A stretch of 64,000 bases of DNA from Thiodiazotropha sp040507005. Its GTDB lineage: Bacteria; Pseudomonadota; Gammaproteobacteria; Chromatiales; Chromatiaceae. The stretch's first letter is position 1. Each line of letters begins with the position of its first letter. Positions 37,892 to 47,270 of this stretch are shown here, piece by piece. Made by a program: the position numbers and the translations under genes. The notes under the pieces are model-generated. The model searched no databases. It was not told where the DNA came from and saw nothing but the letters and a program-made list of their open reading frames with translations. The stretch is taken from the NCBI GenBank assembly GCA_040507005.1, contig JBEVVS010000005.1, positions 1-64,000 of the forward strand, written 5' to 3'.

Positions 37892-39052
37892 ATGTCCCAT
37901 GAATACTTTAATCTGTCTCAGCGTTATCTGGGCAGATGTCTTGGTTTGGTTTTACTCGCAGGGACTCATTTCCCCCTTGCCTTGGCCCAAGGTGATGCGT
38001 TAGAAGAAGCCTCAATCCCAAGTGCCTTGGTAGCACGCAGTCTGCTGCTGGATATTGACCTCGTGGGCAGCAAACTTATCGCAGTAGGTGAGCGGGGGCA
38101 TGTGATTCTTTCCCGTGATAAGGCTGCCAATTGGTCCCAGAGCCAGGTTCCGGTCCGTGTCACCTTGACCGCCAGTTTTTTTATCGATGAACAGCAGGGC
38201 TGGGTCGTGGGTCATGATGGTGTGGTATTGCGTACTCGTGATGGTGGTCATAACTGGACCAAGCAGTTGGATGGCAACCAGGTCAATTACTTGATGCGCG
38301 ACCATGCGAAGAAGGTGCTTGCCGAAATGGAAGCGGCTTTGGAGGCAGCGACTGAAGACGAGCTTGAAGCGTTGCAGATTAAAGTCGATAATTTTACCGT
38401 CGTTTACGAGGACGCAGAAAGCTTCATCTCCGAGGGCCCCAGTCGACCCTTTCTAGACGTTTGGTTCAAGGATGCTCAGAATGGTTTTATTGTCGGTGCC
38501 TTTGGTCTGATCTTGCGCACCCATGATGGCGGTGACAGCTGGACACCCTGGTTCGATAAACTCGATAACACGGATGGATTTCACCTCAATGCCATCCGCC
38601 CCATCGCCAATGTTCTTTATATCGCCGCTGAGGCGGGCAGACTCTATCGATCAGATGACTGGGGACAAAACTGGATACTACTGGACAGTCCCTACGAAGG
38701 GACCTTCTTCGGCCTGGTTGAGGCGGGTGAGGGCGGCTTACTCGCTTACGGCTTGCGGGGTAACGCCTTTTTATCCATGGATCAAGGCGTTTCCTGGAAG
38801 GCAGTCAGTACTGGCACCGATGCCAGTCTGTCAGGTGGCGTACGCCTCGAGGATGGGTCTGTGATTCTGGTGGGCGCTAGTGGCACCTTACTACACTTGA
38901 GTGCGCAAGGGGTGCTAATACAAGGTACTCAGACACCCTACAAACTTCCCCTAAGTGCTGTACTACAGACAGACTCACAGTTATTGGCCGTAGGCTTTGG
39001 CGGCATTCAGCCTCTGGCATTGATGAACAAGCCAGAAGGAGTGCGTCCATGA
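37892..39052 (+). CDS. YCF48/BNR-repeat protein, exported
   Basis: About 386 residues from the ATG at 37892; earlier in-frame starts at 37847 (TTG) and 37862 are possible. The hydrophobic segment CLGLVLLAGTHFPLALAQ suggests a signal peptide. Repeats of the Asp-box/YCF48 type are visible, such as GWVVGHDGVVLRTRDGGHNW and FIVGAFGLILRTHDGGDSW, forming a beta propeller like the photosystem II assembly factor Ycf48/HCF136. A charged helical insert (about residues 133-168) separates the repeats. The stop overlaps the MMPL start (ATGA), so it is likely a periplasmic partner of that transporter. Confidence 0.87.
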   Translation: MSHEYFNLSQRYLGRCLGLVLLAGTHFPLALAQGDALEEASIPSALVARSLLLDIDLVGSKLIAVGERGHVILSRDKAANWSQSQVPVRVTLTASFFIDEQQGWVVGHDGVVLRTRDGGHNWTKQLDGNQVNYLMRDHAKKVLAEMEAALEAATEDELEALQIKVDNFTVVYEDAESFISEGPSRPFLDVWFKDAQNGFIVGAFGLILRTHDGGDSWTPWFDKLDNTDGFHLNAIRPIANVLYIAAEAGRLYRSDDWGQNWILLDSPYEGTFFGLVEAGEGGLLAYGLRGNAFLSMDQGVSWKAVSTGTDASLSGGVRLEDGSVILVGASGTLLHLSAQGVLIQGTQTPYKLPLSAVLQTDSQLLAVGFGGIQPLALMNKPEGVRP

Positions 39053-41496
39053 GCCTACTAAATAGCAGATTGGAACAAACGCTGCTAACACCCCCCAGGG
39101 TAGGCGAACCCATCATCGAGCGGCTTTGTTTTAACCATCGCTTCGTATTGCTGGTCCTGTTTCTGGTAGCCACCCTCATCCTCAGCTATCAGGCCAGCCA
39201 GGTGCGTCTGGACGCCAACTTCGAGAAGATGATTCCGACTCACCACCCCTTTATCACCAATTACCTCAACCACAGGGATGATCTCAAGGGGTTGGGGAAT
39301 GTGGTTCGTGTCGCCGTGGAAGTCACAAATGGTGACATCTTTTCAGCCGAGTTCCAGGAGACACTGAAACAGATCCACGATGAGATGTTCTACATACCCG
39401 GTGTTGATCGGGCGGCATTGAAATCTATCTGGTCTTCTGCGGTTCGCTGGACCGAGGTCACCGAGGAGGGGCTGGCCGGCGGGACGGTGATGGCCGACAC
39501 CTATGACGGCTCGACTGCGGAACTCGAGAAACTCAAGGTCAATATCCTCAAGTCCGGGCAGGTAGGTTCCCTGGTGGCGAACAATTTCCGCTCGGCACTG
39601 ATTTATGCACCACTGCTGGATCTTGATCCGGAGACCGGGGAAGCCATCGACTTTCAAGTGTTCTCTGAGCGTTTGGAGGGCCTGGTGCGTGATAAGTACC
39701 AGAGTGATAAGGTAAAAATCCATATTACCGGCTTTGCCAAAGTGGTGGGTGATTTGATTGAGGGAGCGGGTAAGGTGGTGATCTTCTTCGCCATGGCACT
39801 GCTCATTACCATGATACTGCTCTATGCCTATTCCCGCTGTATTCGCAGTATGGTAGTGCCGCTATTGTGCTCCGTGATTGCGGTGGTCTGGCAGTTAGGG
39901 CTGCTTAAGAGTCTGGGCTACGGTTTGGATCCATACTCCATGCTGGTGCCTTTTTTGGTATTTGCGATCGGGGTGAGTCACGGCGTACAGATCATTAATG
40001 CAATTGCTCTCGAAAGCGCAACCGGCGCAGGAAAAGAGCTGGCCGCCCGGCGTACTTTCCGAGCCCTTCATATCCCGGGTGTTATCGCCCTGGTCTCGGA
40101 TGGAGTTGGCTTTGCAACCCTAATGGTTATCGAGATCATGGTGATTCAGGATTTAGCCATTGCAGCATCGCTCGGTGTGGCTGTGATTATCCTGACGAAC
40201 CTGGTGTTGCTGCCAATAGTGATGTCCTATGTCGGCGTCAGTGACCTCACGGTGAAAAAACAGCAGGCTATTGTTAAACGTGGTAAATACCCCTTCTGGC
40301 AGTTTTTGTCGAGCTTCACCCAAAAACCCCAAGCACTACTCCTTATTGTGATTGCCCTGGGTTTGAGCATTCTTGGGCTACACCAAAGTAAAGGCCTGAA
40401 AATTGGCGATCTGGATGCTGGGGCGCCAGAGCTGCGTCCCGACTCACGCTACAATCTGGATAACGCATTTATCAGTGAAAACTATGCAACCAGCACTGAT
40501 ATCTTCGTAGTCATGGTGCAAACCGAAAAGGACCAGTGCTCCAATTATCACACCCTGGACGCCATAGATCAGATGCAATGGCGGCTACAGCAATTGCCCG
40601 GAGTACAGTCAGCCCACTCCCTTCTCAACGAAACCAAGCTGATCATGGCTGGCTACAATGAGGGCAGCATCAAATGGTATAGCCTTAACCGTAACCAGGC
40701 GTTACTCGATCAGGCATCAGTTTACACGACTGCCGGCAGTTTCAATGCCGATTGCAGTCTGACACCGGTAATGGTCTATCTTAATGACCACAAGGCTGAG
40801 ACCCTACAATTGGTGGTGACCGAGCTGGAAAGCTTTATTGATGAATTCAAAGATGTTGAGGGCATCACCTTTAAATTAGCTGCGGGAAATGCAGGCATCA
40901 CGGCGGCCACCAATATTGTTATCGAAAAGGCACAATACCAGATGCTGGCCTGGGTCTATGGTGTTGTCGGTGTACTCTGCCTCCTTACTTTTCGCTCAAT
41001 CCGTACGGTGCTTTGCATTCTGCTGCCGCTGGCATTGACCTCGCTATTGTGTCAGGCATTGATGGCCAGGCTTGGTATTGGTGTAAAGGTGGCCACCCTG
41101 CCGGTGATTGCCCTTGGGGTCGGCATAGGTGTCGATTACGGCATTTATATCTACTCCAAACTTCTGACTTATCTCAATGCCGGTCAGGATCTGCAACAAG
41201 CCTATTTCAATACCCTCAAGACCACTGGCAAGGCAGTGGCTTTTACAGGACTCACCCTGGGTATTGGAGTAGGAACCTGGGTACTATCACCCATCAAGTT
41301 CCAGGCGGATATGGGTATCCTGCTCACCTTTATGTTTATCTGGAACATGATCGGGGCGCTGGTGTTTTTGCCTGCATTGGCTGGCGTACTGGTCAAGCGT
41401 AGTTCCGAGAACAGACCGGGGTCCGGGCAAGTTGTCTCTACGGGTGACATTCAAGCAAAAAACCATCAAGACGAGGAAATACGAAATGCCGTTTAA
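39049..41496 (+). CDS. MMPL/RND family lipid or hydrophobic-compound transporter
   Basis: 815 residues with the RND architecture: a first membrane helix (VLLVLFLVATLILSYQ), a periplasmic domain to about residue 230, and a block of five or six helices including FLVFAIGVSHGVQIINAIAL. A second periplasmic domain follows (about 470-620), then a second helix block with ALGVGIGVDYGIYIYSKLL. The two GxxxD/H-type motifs in the repeated helix pair are typical of MMPL proteins such as HpnN. It is translationally coupled to the YCF48-like gene (4 bp overlap) and to the universal stress protein gene (11 bp overlap). Likely moves the substrate between inner and outer membrane; direction not readable. Confidence 0.9.
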   Translation: MSLLNSRLEQTLLTPPRVGEPIIERLCFNHRFVLLVLFLVATLILSYQASQVRLDANFEKMIPTHHPFITNYLNHRDDLKGLGNVVRVAVEVTNGDIFSAEFQETLKQIHDEMFYIPGVDRAALKSIWSSAVRWTEVTEEGLAGGTVMADTYDGSTAELEKLKVNILKSGQVGSLVANNFRSALIYAPLLDLDPETGEAIDFQVFSERLEGLVRDKYQSDKVKIHITGFAKVVGDLIEGAGKVVIFFAMALLITMILLYAYSRCIRSMVVPLLCSVIAVVWQLGLLKSLGYGLDPYSMLVPFLVFAIGVSHGVQIINAIALESATGAGKELAARRTFRALHIPGVIALVSDGVGFATLMVIEIMVIQDLAIAASLGVAVIILTNLVLLPIVMSYVGVSDLTVKKQQAIVKRGKYPFWQFLSSFTQKPQALLLIVIALGLSILGLHQSKGLKIGDLDAGAPELRPDSRYNLDNAFISENYATSTDIFVVMVQTEKDQCSNYHTLDAIDQMQWRLQQLPGVQSAHSLLNETKLIMAGYNEGSIKWYSLNRNQALLDQASVYTTAGSFNADCSLTPVMVYLNDHKAETLQLVVTELESFIDEFKDVEGITFKLAAGNAGITAATNIVIEKAQYQMLAWVYGVVGVLCLLTFRSIRTVLCILLPLALTSLLCQALMARLGIGVKVATLPVIALGVGIGVDYGIYIYSKLLTYLNAGQDLQQAYFNTLKTTGKAVAFTGLTLGIGVGTWVLSPIKFQADMGILLTFMFIWNMIGALVFLPALAGVLVKRSSENRPGSGQVVSTGDIQAKNHQDEEIRNAV

Positions 41497-42307
41497 CGAG
41501 CAGATCCTGGTGGTCATTAACCCGACAAAAGCAGAACAAGTGGCATTGGATAAAGGTATAAGGATAAGTGAAACCTTGGGCACCAGCATCACTGCCTTGG
41601 TTCGTAAGAAATATGCGGTTCCTGAGTCACTGACTGAACTGGAACGACGACTCAAAGTCGCTGCACAAAAAGGGATTACAGTCTCCGTCGAGGTAAGTGA
41701 AGAGCGTGATTGGTTTCGGGCACTTATGATCGCGCTGGAGAAAAAAGAGTATGGGCTTGTTATAAAAGAACCTCATGCCCCAAGTCTCGCAGACCATGTT
41801 TTCTTACCGGAAGACTGGAGGTTGCTGCGGAATTGCAAGCAGGCAATTCTGTTGGTAAGGGCAGACAATAGTTGGATTGGGCAACCGGTATTGATCTGTG
41901 TCAACGCCGATTCAGCCGATTCCGAGCATCAGATCTTGAATGATCGAATCCTTAGAGAAGGAAAATTTATAACGGAAGCTGCCGATGCGCCCATGCATCT
42001 GGTTAGTGCGTTCCCATCGCAAATGCAGGATGGTGACAAGAGTTCACAGGTGCCTGCATTGTTGGAACTCCAGTACAGGGCAGGGTGCAAGCGCCTTCTG
42101 GGCGAGTCAGTGCTTCCGGAAAATCAGATTCATGTAGACCAGGGGCCTCCCGAACTGTTAATCCCGCAAGTAGTCGAGAAGATAGATGCCCACCTGGTTG
42201 TGATGGGGACGGTAGCACGAACTGGTTTGAAGGGGGTTTTGCTGGGTAATACCGCCGAACAAGTGCTGCGTCACCTGCGTACGGATGTGTTGGTACTTTC
42301 TCAATAG
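41486..42307 (+). CDS. Tandem universal stress protein (UspE-like)
   Basis: 273 residues from the ATG at 41486, chosen because GAGGAA lies about 9 bases upstream and the Usp fold starts with MPFNEQILVVINPTKAEQVA. Two Usp domains: about residues 1-135 and 140-273. The second keeps the nucleotide-binding signature GTVARTGLKGVLLGNTAEQV followed by LVLSQ; the first is degenerate. Overlap with the MMPL gene by 11 bp shows it belongs to the transporter operon. Role unknown; a stress or energy sensor is inferred. Confidence 0.85.
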   Translation: MPFNEQILVVINPTKAEQVALDKGIRISETLGTSITALVRKKYAVPESLTELERRLKVAAQKGITVSVEVSEERDWFRALMIALEKKEYGLVIKEPHAPSLADHVFLPEDWRLLRNCKQAILLVRADNSWIGQPVLICVNADSADSEHQILNDRILREGKFITEAADAPMHLVSAFPSQMQDGDKSSQVPALLELQYRAGCKRLLGESVLPENQIHVDQGPPELLIPQVVEKIDAHLVVMGTVARTGLKGVLLGNTAEQVLRHLRTDVLVLSQ

Positions 42308-42541
42308 TACAGTAGTTAGTTGTGGAGCTATAGCCGAAATATTTTATATTAAAAAAAGTTTAGAAATTTCGTACTACAAGCATAGTCCGCATATTAATAG
42401 CCTACATGCAATACATCTGCGGCATTTGAAGCTGGGCGAGTAGCGAATGATCCTGAAATGGCAACCGGGTATGAACTGAGTACTTAACTTGGAGTAGTTG
42501 GTACTGCTTTTCTCCTGCTGACTATTATCTATTTGTAAGTA

Positions 42542-42576
42542 ATTGTCTATTTAAAGGAAGTGTCTGTCATTGTTTC
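42542..42576. promoter_or_regulatory. Conserved 35-bp element, copy B, ahead of the thiolase operon
   Basis: 32 of 35 bases match copy A at 34304-34338, and looser similarity continues to about 42600 (CATTATT). It lies about 78 bp upstream of the thiolase start, in a 346-bp gap (42308-42653) with no gene that I can support. The position and the AraC-like direct repeat suggest that the regulator at 33254-34261 acts here too. Confidence 0.7.
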
Positions 42577-42653
42577 CTGAAGTTCCGGTAGTCATTATTT
42601 ATGTTCCATAAACTTTTATGAAATCGTCATCGAATGACAGCAAAGAGAGCATT

Positions 42654-43862
42654 ATGACACACGAAGCCTACATCTATGATGCCGTTCGTACGCCGCGCAG
42701 CAAAGGTAAGAAGGATGGTAGTTTACATCAGGTTAAACCTGTTGATCTGGGTGCTTGCCTGCTTAAAGGCATCCAGCAACGCCAAGATCTGGATACATCC
42801 TATGTGGATGACGTGATTCTGGGTTGTGTGAGTCCAACTTTAGAGCAGGGCTCTGATATTGCTCAAATGATTGTCCAACGGGCGGAGTGGGATGAGTCTG
42901 TGGCCGGAGTCCAACTTGATCGTTTCTGTGCGTCAGGTTTGGAAGCAGTCAACACCGCGGCACAGAAGGTAGCCTCAGGCTGGACAGACCTGGTTGTCGC
43001 CGGCGGAGTCGAGTGTATGTCCCGTGTGCCCATGGGGGCCAGCGGTGGACCAATGTTCCTGGATCCCGCTTTTCAGCTTGACACCCAGTTCGTACCCCAG
43101 GGAATCGGTGCGGATGTGATTGCTACTCTGGATGGCTATAGCCGCGAAGATGTTGATGCTTTTGCGTTGGAATCCCAGCGCCGTGCAGCCACCGCGCGTG
43201 ACAATGGTTACTTTGATAAATCGGTATTGCCTGTCAAGGATGAAAATGGTCTGACCATTCTCGAAAAAGACGATTTCATTAAGCCGAACACTACGCCTGA
43301 AGGTTTAGCAGGCCTGCGCGCATCATTTGAGAAATTGGGCAGCTTTGGATTTGACGATGTCATCCTGCGTAAATACAACACACTTGATCGTGTTGATCAC
43401 GTACACACTCCTGGTAACTCTTCCGGCATTGTGGATGGGGCTTCTGCAGTTTTAATCGGTGGAGAAAAGGCCGGCAAGGACCTGGGATTGACGCCCCGCG
43501 GACGTATTGTATGCGGGGTCGTCACCTCTACCTGCCCAGTCATTATGCTGGCAGGTCCTGGCCCCGCGGCAAAGAAATGCCTGGATAAAGCAGATTTACA
43601 TCCGTCCGATATCGATCTATGGGAGATCAATGAGGCCTTCGCATCTGTTGCAATGCGTTACATGAAGGATCTTGAAATCGGTCATGAAGTTACGAATGTC
43701 AACGGCGGTGCAATCGCTTTGGGCCACCCCCTCGGAGCGACTGGCGCGATGCTGGTGAGTACCATGCTGGACGAACTTGAACGCCGTGATCTGAAGCGCG
43801 CCATGTTATCCCTCTGTGTGGGTGGCGGTATGGGGATCTCCACCATTATTGAACGCGTTTAA
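42654..43862 (+). CDS. Acetyl-CoA acetyltransferase / 3-ketoacyl-CoA thiolase
   Basis: Thiolase that splits 3-ketoacyl-CoA with CoA (or condenses two acyl-CoAs). 402 residues from the ATG at 42654 (MTHEAYIYDAVRTPRSKGKK), preceded by AAAGAGAG; an in-frame ATG at 42618 adds 12 residues. The nucleophilic Cys is in QLDRFCASGLEAVN (near residue 91), the His sites are in INEAFASVAMRY and NGGAIALGHPLGATGAM, and the second Cys is in SLCVGGGMG. First gene of a beta-oxidation operon, and 37 bp before the multifunctional enzyme gene. Family members serve fatty acids, aromatic side chains or steroid side chains. Confidence 0.93.
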   Translation: MTHEAYIYDAVRTPRSKGKKDGSLHQVKPVDLGACLLKGIQQRQDLDTSYVDDVILGCVSPTLEQGSDIAQMIVQRAEWDESVAGVQLDRFCASGLEAVNTAAQKVASGWTDLVVAGGVECMSRVPMGASGGPMFLDPAFQLDTQFVPQGIGADVIATLDGYSREDVDAFALESQRRAATARDNGYFDKSVLPVKDENGLTILEKDDFIKPNTTPEGLAGLRASFEKLGSFGFDDVILRKYNTLDRVDHVHTPGNSSGIVDGASAVLIGGEKAGKDLGLTPRGRIVCGVVTSTCPVIMLAGPGPAAKKCLDKADLHPSDIDLWEINEAFASVAMRYMKDLEIGHEVTNVNGGAIALGHPLGATGAMLVSTMLDELERRDLKRAMLSLCVGGGMGISTIIERV

Positions 43863-43899
43863 TTCAGTTAGCAGATCCGACAATCTCAGGAATAAGATC

Positions 43900-46047
43900 A
43901 TGAGTATATTTCAGTATGACAAAGACACAGATGGCATCGTGACTGTCACAATGGACCAGCCCGGTCCTGTAAATGCAATGAATGCGGATTATCGCCAGGC
44001 AATGTCGGAGACCGTCGACAAACTGGAGGCGGAAGAGGATTTGACCGGGGTTATTCTGACTTCAGCCAAGAAAACATTTTTTGCAGGTGGTGATTTGAAC
44101 GAACTTCTTGCAATAGACGAAAATGAAAAAGAGAAACTTCACGCACTTATTGATTCGATCAAGATCCCGCTCCGTCGTCTGGAAAAGCTACCAGTACCTG
44201 TTGTAGCAGCGATCAATGGTGCCGCCATGGGTGGTGGCTTTGAAATATGTCTGGCCTGCAATTATCGTCTGGCCTGGAATGATAGATCTGTGCAAATCGC
44301 GCTACCGGAAGTCACTCTGGGGCTCCTACCCGGCGGCGGTGGTATTGTACGCATGGTTAGTTTGTTTGGTCTGGAAGCGGCACTTCCATATTTACTGGAA
44401 GGCAGAAGTGTCGGAGTAGACAAGGCTCTCAAAGCCGGTCTCATTAACGAGACGGTTGACTCACTGGACAAACTTGTGCCGAGCGCTAAAGCTTACATTC
44501 TGGAAAATAAGGACGATGAGGCTGCGGCGACGCAGCCATGGGATAGAAAAGGTTTTAAGATTCCCGGCGGTGCGGCCAGCTCCCCTAAGATAGCTCAGAT
44601 GATTCCTGTTGCAGCCGCCATGTTGAGCCAAAAGACTCGTGGCCTATTACCCGCGCCGGAAAAAATTCTCGACATCGCGGTGGAGGCTGCGAAGGTGGAC
44701 TTTGATACAGCGATGAAGATCGAAACCCGTGGTCTGACTTATGTGACAACCACACCACAGGCGAAGAATATGATCAGTACCTTCTTCTTTCAGATGAATC
44801 AAGTAAAAGGAGGAGCGTCACGTCCAAAAGATATAGCACCTCAAGTGACCAAAAAATTAGGGGTACTGGGCGCCGGCATGATGGGACAGGGAATTGCTTT
44901 TGTTTCTGCGAAAGCAGGTATAGAAGTCATACTTAAGGATGTATCAATGGAAGCGGCGGAGAAAGGTAAAGCCTATTCAGAAAAGCTGCTGGACAAGGCG
45001 ATATCGCGTGGCCGTATGACCGAGGAGAAAAAAGCAGAAATCCTATCTCTTATCATACCAACTGCCGATAATGCTGATTTGCAGGGTTGTGATCTGATTA
45101 TTGAGTCAGTGTTTGAAAATATGGATCTCAAGCACAATGTCAACCAAACCACCGAACAGTACATGGCCGAAGATGGAATCTGGGGCAGCAATACCTCCAC
45201 GCTGCCGATTACCCGTCTGGCTGAATCCTCACAAAACCCGGAAAATTTTATCGGCATCCACTTTTTCTCACCCGTTGACAAGATGCCGCTAATCGAAATC
45301 ATCTGTGGCGAAAAGACTGGGGATATGGCCCTGGCGAAAGCCTTTGATTATGCCAGTCAGATCAAGAAGACTGCAATCGTCGTTAATGATTCATTGGGTT
45401 TCTTTACCTCGCGTACCTTTGGCACATATCTCGATGAAGGTATTCGTCTGATAACTGAAGGTGCTCACCCGGTTCGTATCGATAATCTTGGCAAGTCCGT
45501 TGGTATGCCTGTTGGTCCTCTGACTGTTCATGATGAAGTAAGTCAGAAATTGACCCGAAAGGTGGATGAGACTGCAGAATCCTTGGGTGCGAAAGATAAG
45601 TGGGGCGAGCAGAAGGCGCAGCACGAAGTAATTGCCTTTATGCTTGACGAGAACGATCGAGGTGGTCGTTACCACGGCGGTGGTTATTATGATTATGGCG
45701 CTGATGGGAGTAAATCTATCTGGCTGGGACTGGTGGACAGGTATTATCGGGAGGAGTATGAGATCTCCGATCAGGATGCCAAAGACCGGCTGTTATTCAG
45801 ACAGGTAATCGAAACCCTCAAGTGTCTGGAAAGCAACGTCCTACGCAGTGTGGCTGACGGCAATATTGGCTCTATCATGGGTATAGGCGCACCTGCCTGG
45901 ACCGGTGGGTTTATTCAGTTCGTCAACACCTATGGTCTGGATGATTTTATAAAGCGCTGCGGTGAACTCGCGGACAAGTACGGTGAGCGTTTCAATTGCC
46001 CTGCAATAGTTGCAGAAAAAATCGCCGCTGACGAACTGTTTCAATAA
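43900..46047 (+). CDS. Fused enoyl-CoA hydratase / 3-hydroxyacyl-CoA dehydrogenase (FadB/FadJ type)
   Basis: Multifunctional beta-oxidation enzyme, 715 residues. The N-terminal crotonase domain (about 1-190) has AAINGAAMGGGFEICLACNY and ALPEVTLGLLPGGGG with the catalytic Glu. The 3-hydroxyacyl-CoA dehydrogenase NAD motif is KLGVLGAGMMGQGIAFVSAK (about residues 320-340), followed by NTSTLPITRLA and IGIHFFSPVDKMPLIEII with the catalytic His. The ATG at 43900 has CAGGA about 8 bases upstream; a longer frame into the thiolase gene is not plausible. It works with the thiolase just upstream. Confidence 0.94.
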   Translation: MSIFQYDKDTDGIVTVTMDQPGPVNAMNADYRQAMSETVDKLEAEEDLTGVILTSAKKTFFAGGDLNELLAIDENEKEKLHALIDSIKIPLRRLEKLPVPVVAAINGAAMGGGFEICLACNYRLAWNDRSVQIALPEVTLGLLPGGGGIVRMVSLFGLEAALPYLLEGRSVGVDKALKAGLINETVDSLDKLVPSAKAYILENKDDEAAATQPWDRKGFKIPGGAASSPKIAQMIPVAAAMLSQKTRGLLPAPEKILDIAVEAAKVDFDTAMKIETRGLTYVTTTPQAKNMISTFFFQMNQVKGGASRPKDIAPQVTKKLGVLGAGMMGQGIAFVSAKAGIEVILKDVSMEAAEKGKAYSEKLLDKAISRGRMTEEKKAEILSLIIPTADNADLQGCDLIIESVFENMDLKHNVNQTTEQYMAEDGIWGSNTSTLPITRLAESSQNPENFIGIHFFSPVDKMPLIEIICGEKTGDMALAKAFDYASQIKKTAIVVNDSLGFFTSRTFGTYLDEGIRLITEGAHPVRIDNLGKSVGMPVGPLTVHDEVSQKLTRKVDETAESLGAKDKWGEQKAQHEVIAFMLDENDRGGRYHGGGYYDYGADGSKSIWLGLVDRYYREEYEISDQDAKDRLLFRQVIETLKCLESNVLRSVADGNIGSIMGIGAPAWTGGFIQFVNTYGLDDFIKRCGELADKYGERFNCPAIVAEKIAADELFQ

Positions 46048-46089
46048 AGGAACTCTGTAGCACTAAGTGTTGTACAGCGGAGTACTAAA

Positions 46090-47250
46090 ATGAGGCAATT
46101 CACAGAAGAGCAAAACATGTTTCGCGAGTCATATCGCAAATTTCTGGAGCATGAAATCTCTCCTAATATGGAACGTTGGCGTGAGCAGGGGATTGTAGAT
46201 CGTGAGGCCTTCGAAAAAGCCGGTGAGTTTGGTTTCCTGATGGTTTGGCCTAATGAATCATATGGTGGCATGGGCGACAGGGATTTTCGTTTTGAACAGG
46301 TCATCATTGAGGAAACCATTCGTGCTGGCTGCTTCGAATGGTTCAACACACTGCACAGCCGATTGGTCGGATCCTATCTCGATCATTTTGGCAATGAGGA
46401 ACAAAAACGACGCTGGTTACCTGACTGCATAACAGGCAGGAAAATCCTGGCTATCGCCATGACGGAACCCGATGCCGGCAGCGACCTGGCCGGTATACGT
46501 TCAACGTTAAAGGCAGATGGTGATCATTTCATTTTAAATGGTTCCAAGACCTATATTTCCAACGGTATCAACGCGGACCTTATCGTGGTCGTCGCCAAAT
46601 CGAATCCACAACAAGATCCCCATGCCATGACCCTATGTGTAGTAGAACGCGGCATGGACGGTTTTGAGCGCGGGGCCAATCTGGAAAAGATGGGTTTGAA
46701 AGCTCAGGACACCGCCGAGCTGTTCTTCAAAGAGGTCATCATCCCCAAGGAAAATATCCTGGGTGAACCTGAGCGTGGCTTCGTCTATCTGATGCAGGGT
46801 CTCGCAGAAGAACGGCTGATTGCCATGGTTGAGTCCGCTGCCAATGCTCGTCGGGCATTTAACCTGACTCGTGACTACGTGATGGAACGCAAGGCATTTG
46901 GTAAACCACTCTCCACCTTGCAGAACACCCAATTCAAAATGGCAGAAATGGATGCCGAACTGGATGTTCTCCAGGTCTATGTCGACCACTGTGTAGCTGA
47001 GCTGAACGAAGGGCGATTAACTGCCAATATGGCAGCCAAAGGCAAGTTACAGGCCACGGAACTGGAATGGCGAATGCTCGACCTGGGTGTTCAACTGCAC
47101 GGTGGTGCTGGCTACATGAAGGAATATCCCATTTGTAACATGTTCACTGATGCGCGAATCAACCGAATTCTGGCGGGAAGCTCTGAGATCATGAAACTGA
47201 TTATCGGTCGTGATATTTTTTCGGAAAACTACACAAGCATCCTGGATTAA
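46090..47250 (+). CDS. Acyl-CoA dehydrogenase
   Basis: FAD-dependent enzyme that introduces the 2,3-double bond into acyl-CoA. 386 residues. Signatures are AIAMTEPDAGSDLAGIRSTL (about residues 123-142), RKAFGKPLSTLQNTQFKMAE and QLHGGAGYMKEYPICNMFTD. The C-terminal site reads ILAGSSEIMKLIIGRDIF without the usual Glu. The base is instead expected to be Glu in GLAEERLIAMVES, as in isovaleryl-CoA and long-chain acyl-CoA dehydrogenases. Such enzymes handle branched or long chains, which fits the racemase gene next door. Confidence 0.92.
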   Translation: MRQFTEEQNMFRESYRKFLEHEISPNMERWREQGIVDREAFEKAGEFGFLMVWPNESYGGMGDRDFRFEQVIIEETIRAGCFEWFNTLHSRLVGSYLDHFGNEEQKRRWLPDCITGRKILAIAMTEPDAGSDLAGIRSTLKADGDHFILNGSKTYISNGINADLIVVVAKSNPQQDPHAMTLCVVERGMDGFERGANLEKMGLKAQDTAELFFKEVIIPKENILGEPERGFVYLMQGLAEERLIAMVESAANARRAFNLTRDYVMERKAFGKPLSTLQNTQFKMAEMDAELDVLQVYVDHCVAELNEGRLTANMAAKGKLQATELEWRMLDLGVQLHGGAGYMKEYPICNMFTDARINRILAGSSEIMKLIIGRDIFSENYTSILD

Positions 47251-47270
47251 GGAGGCAGAGGGCGAGGAAC

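Noticed and set aside
42436..42450. GCGAGTAGCGAAT, resembling the candidate TetR operator
   Set aside because: Lacks the 4-bp spacer that separates the words in the two good copies; probably chance.
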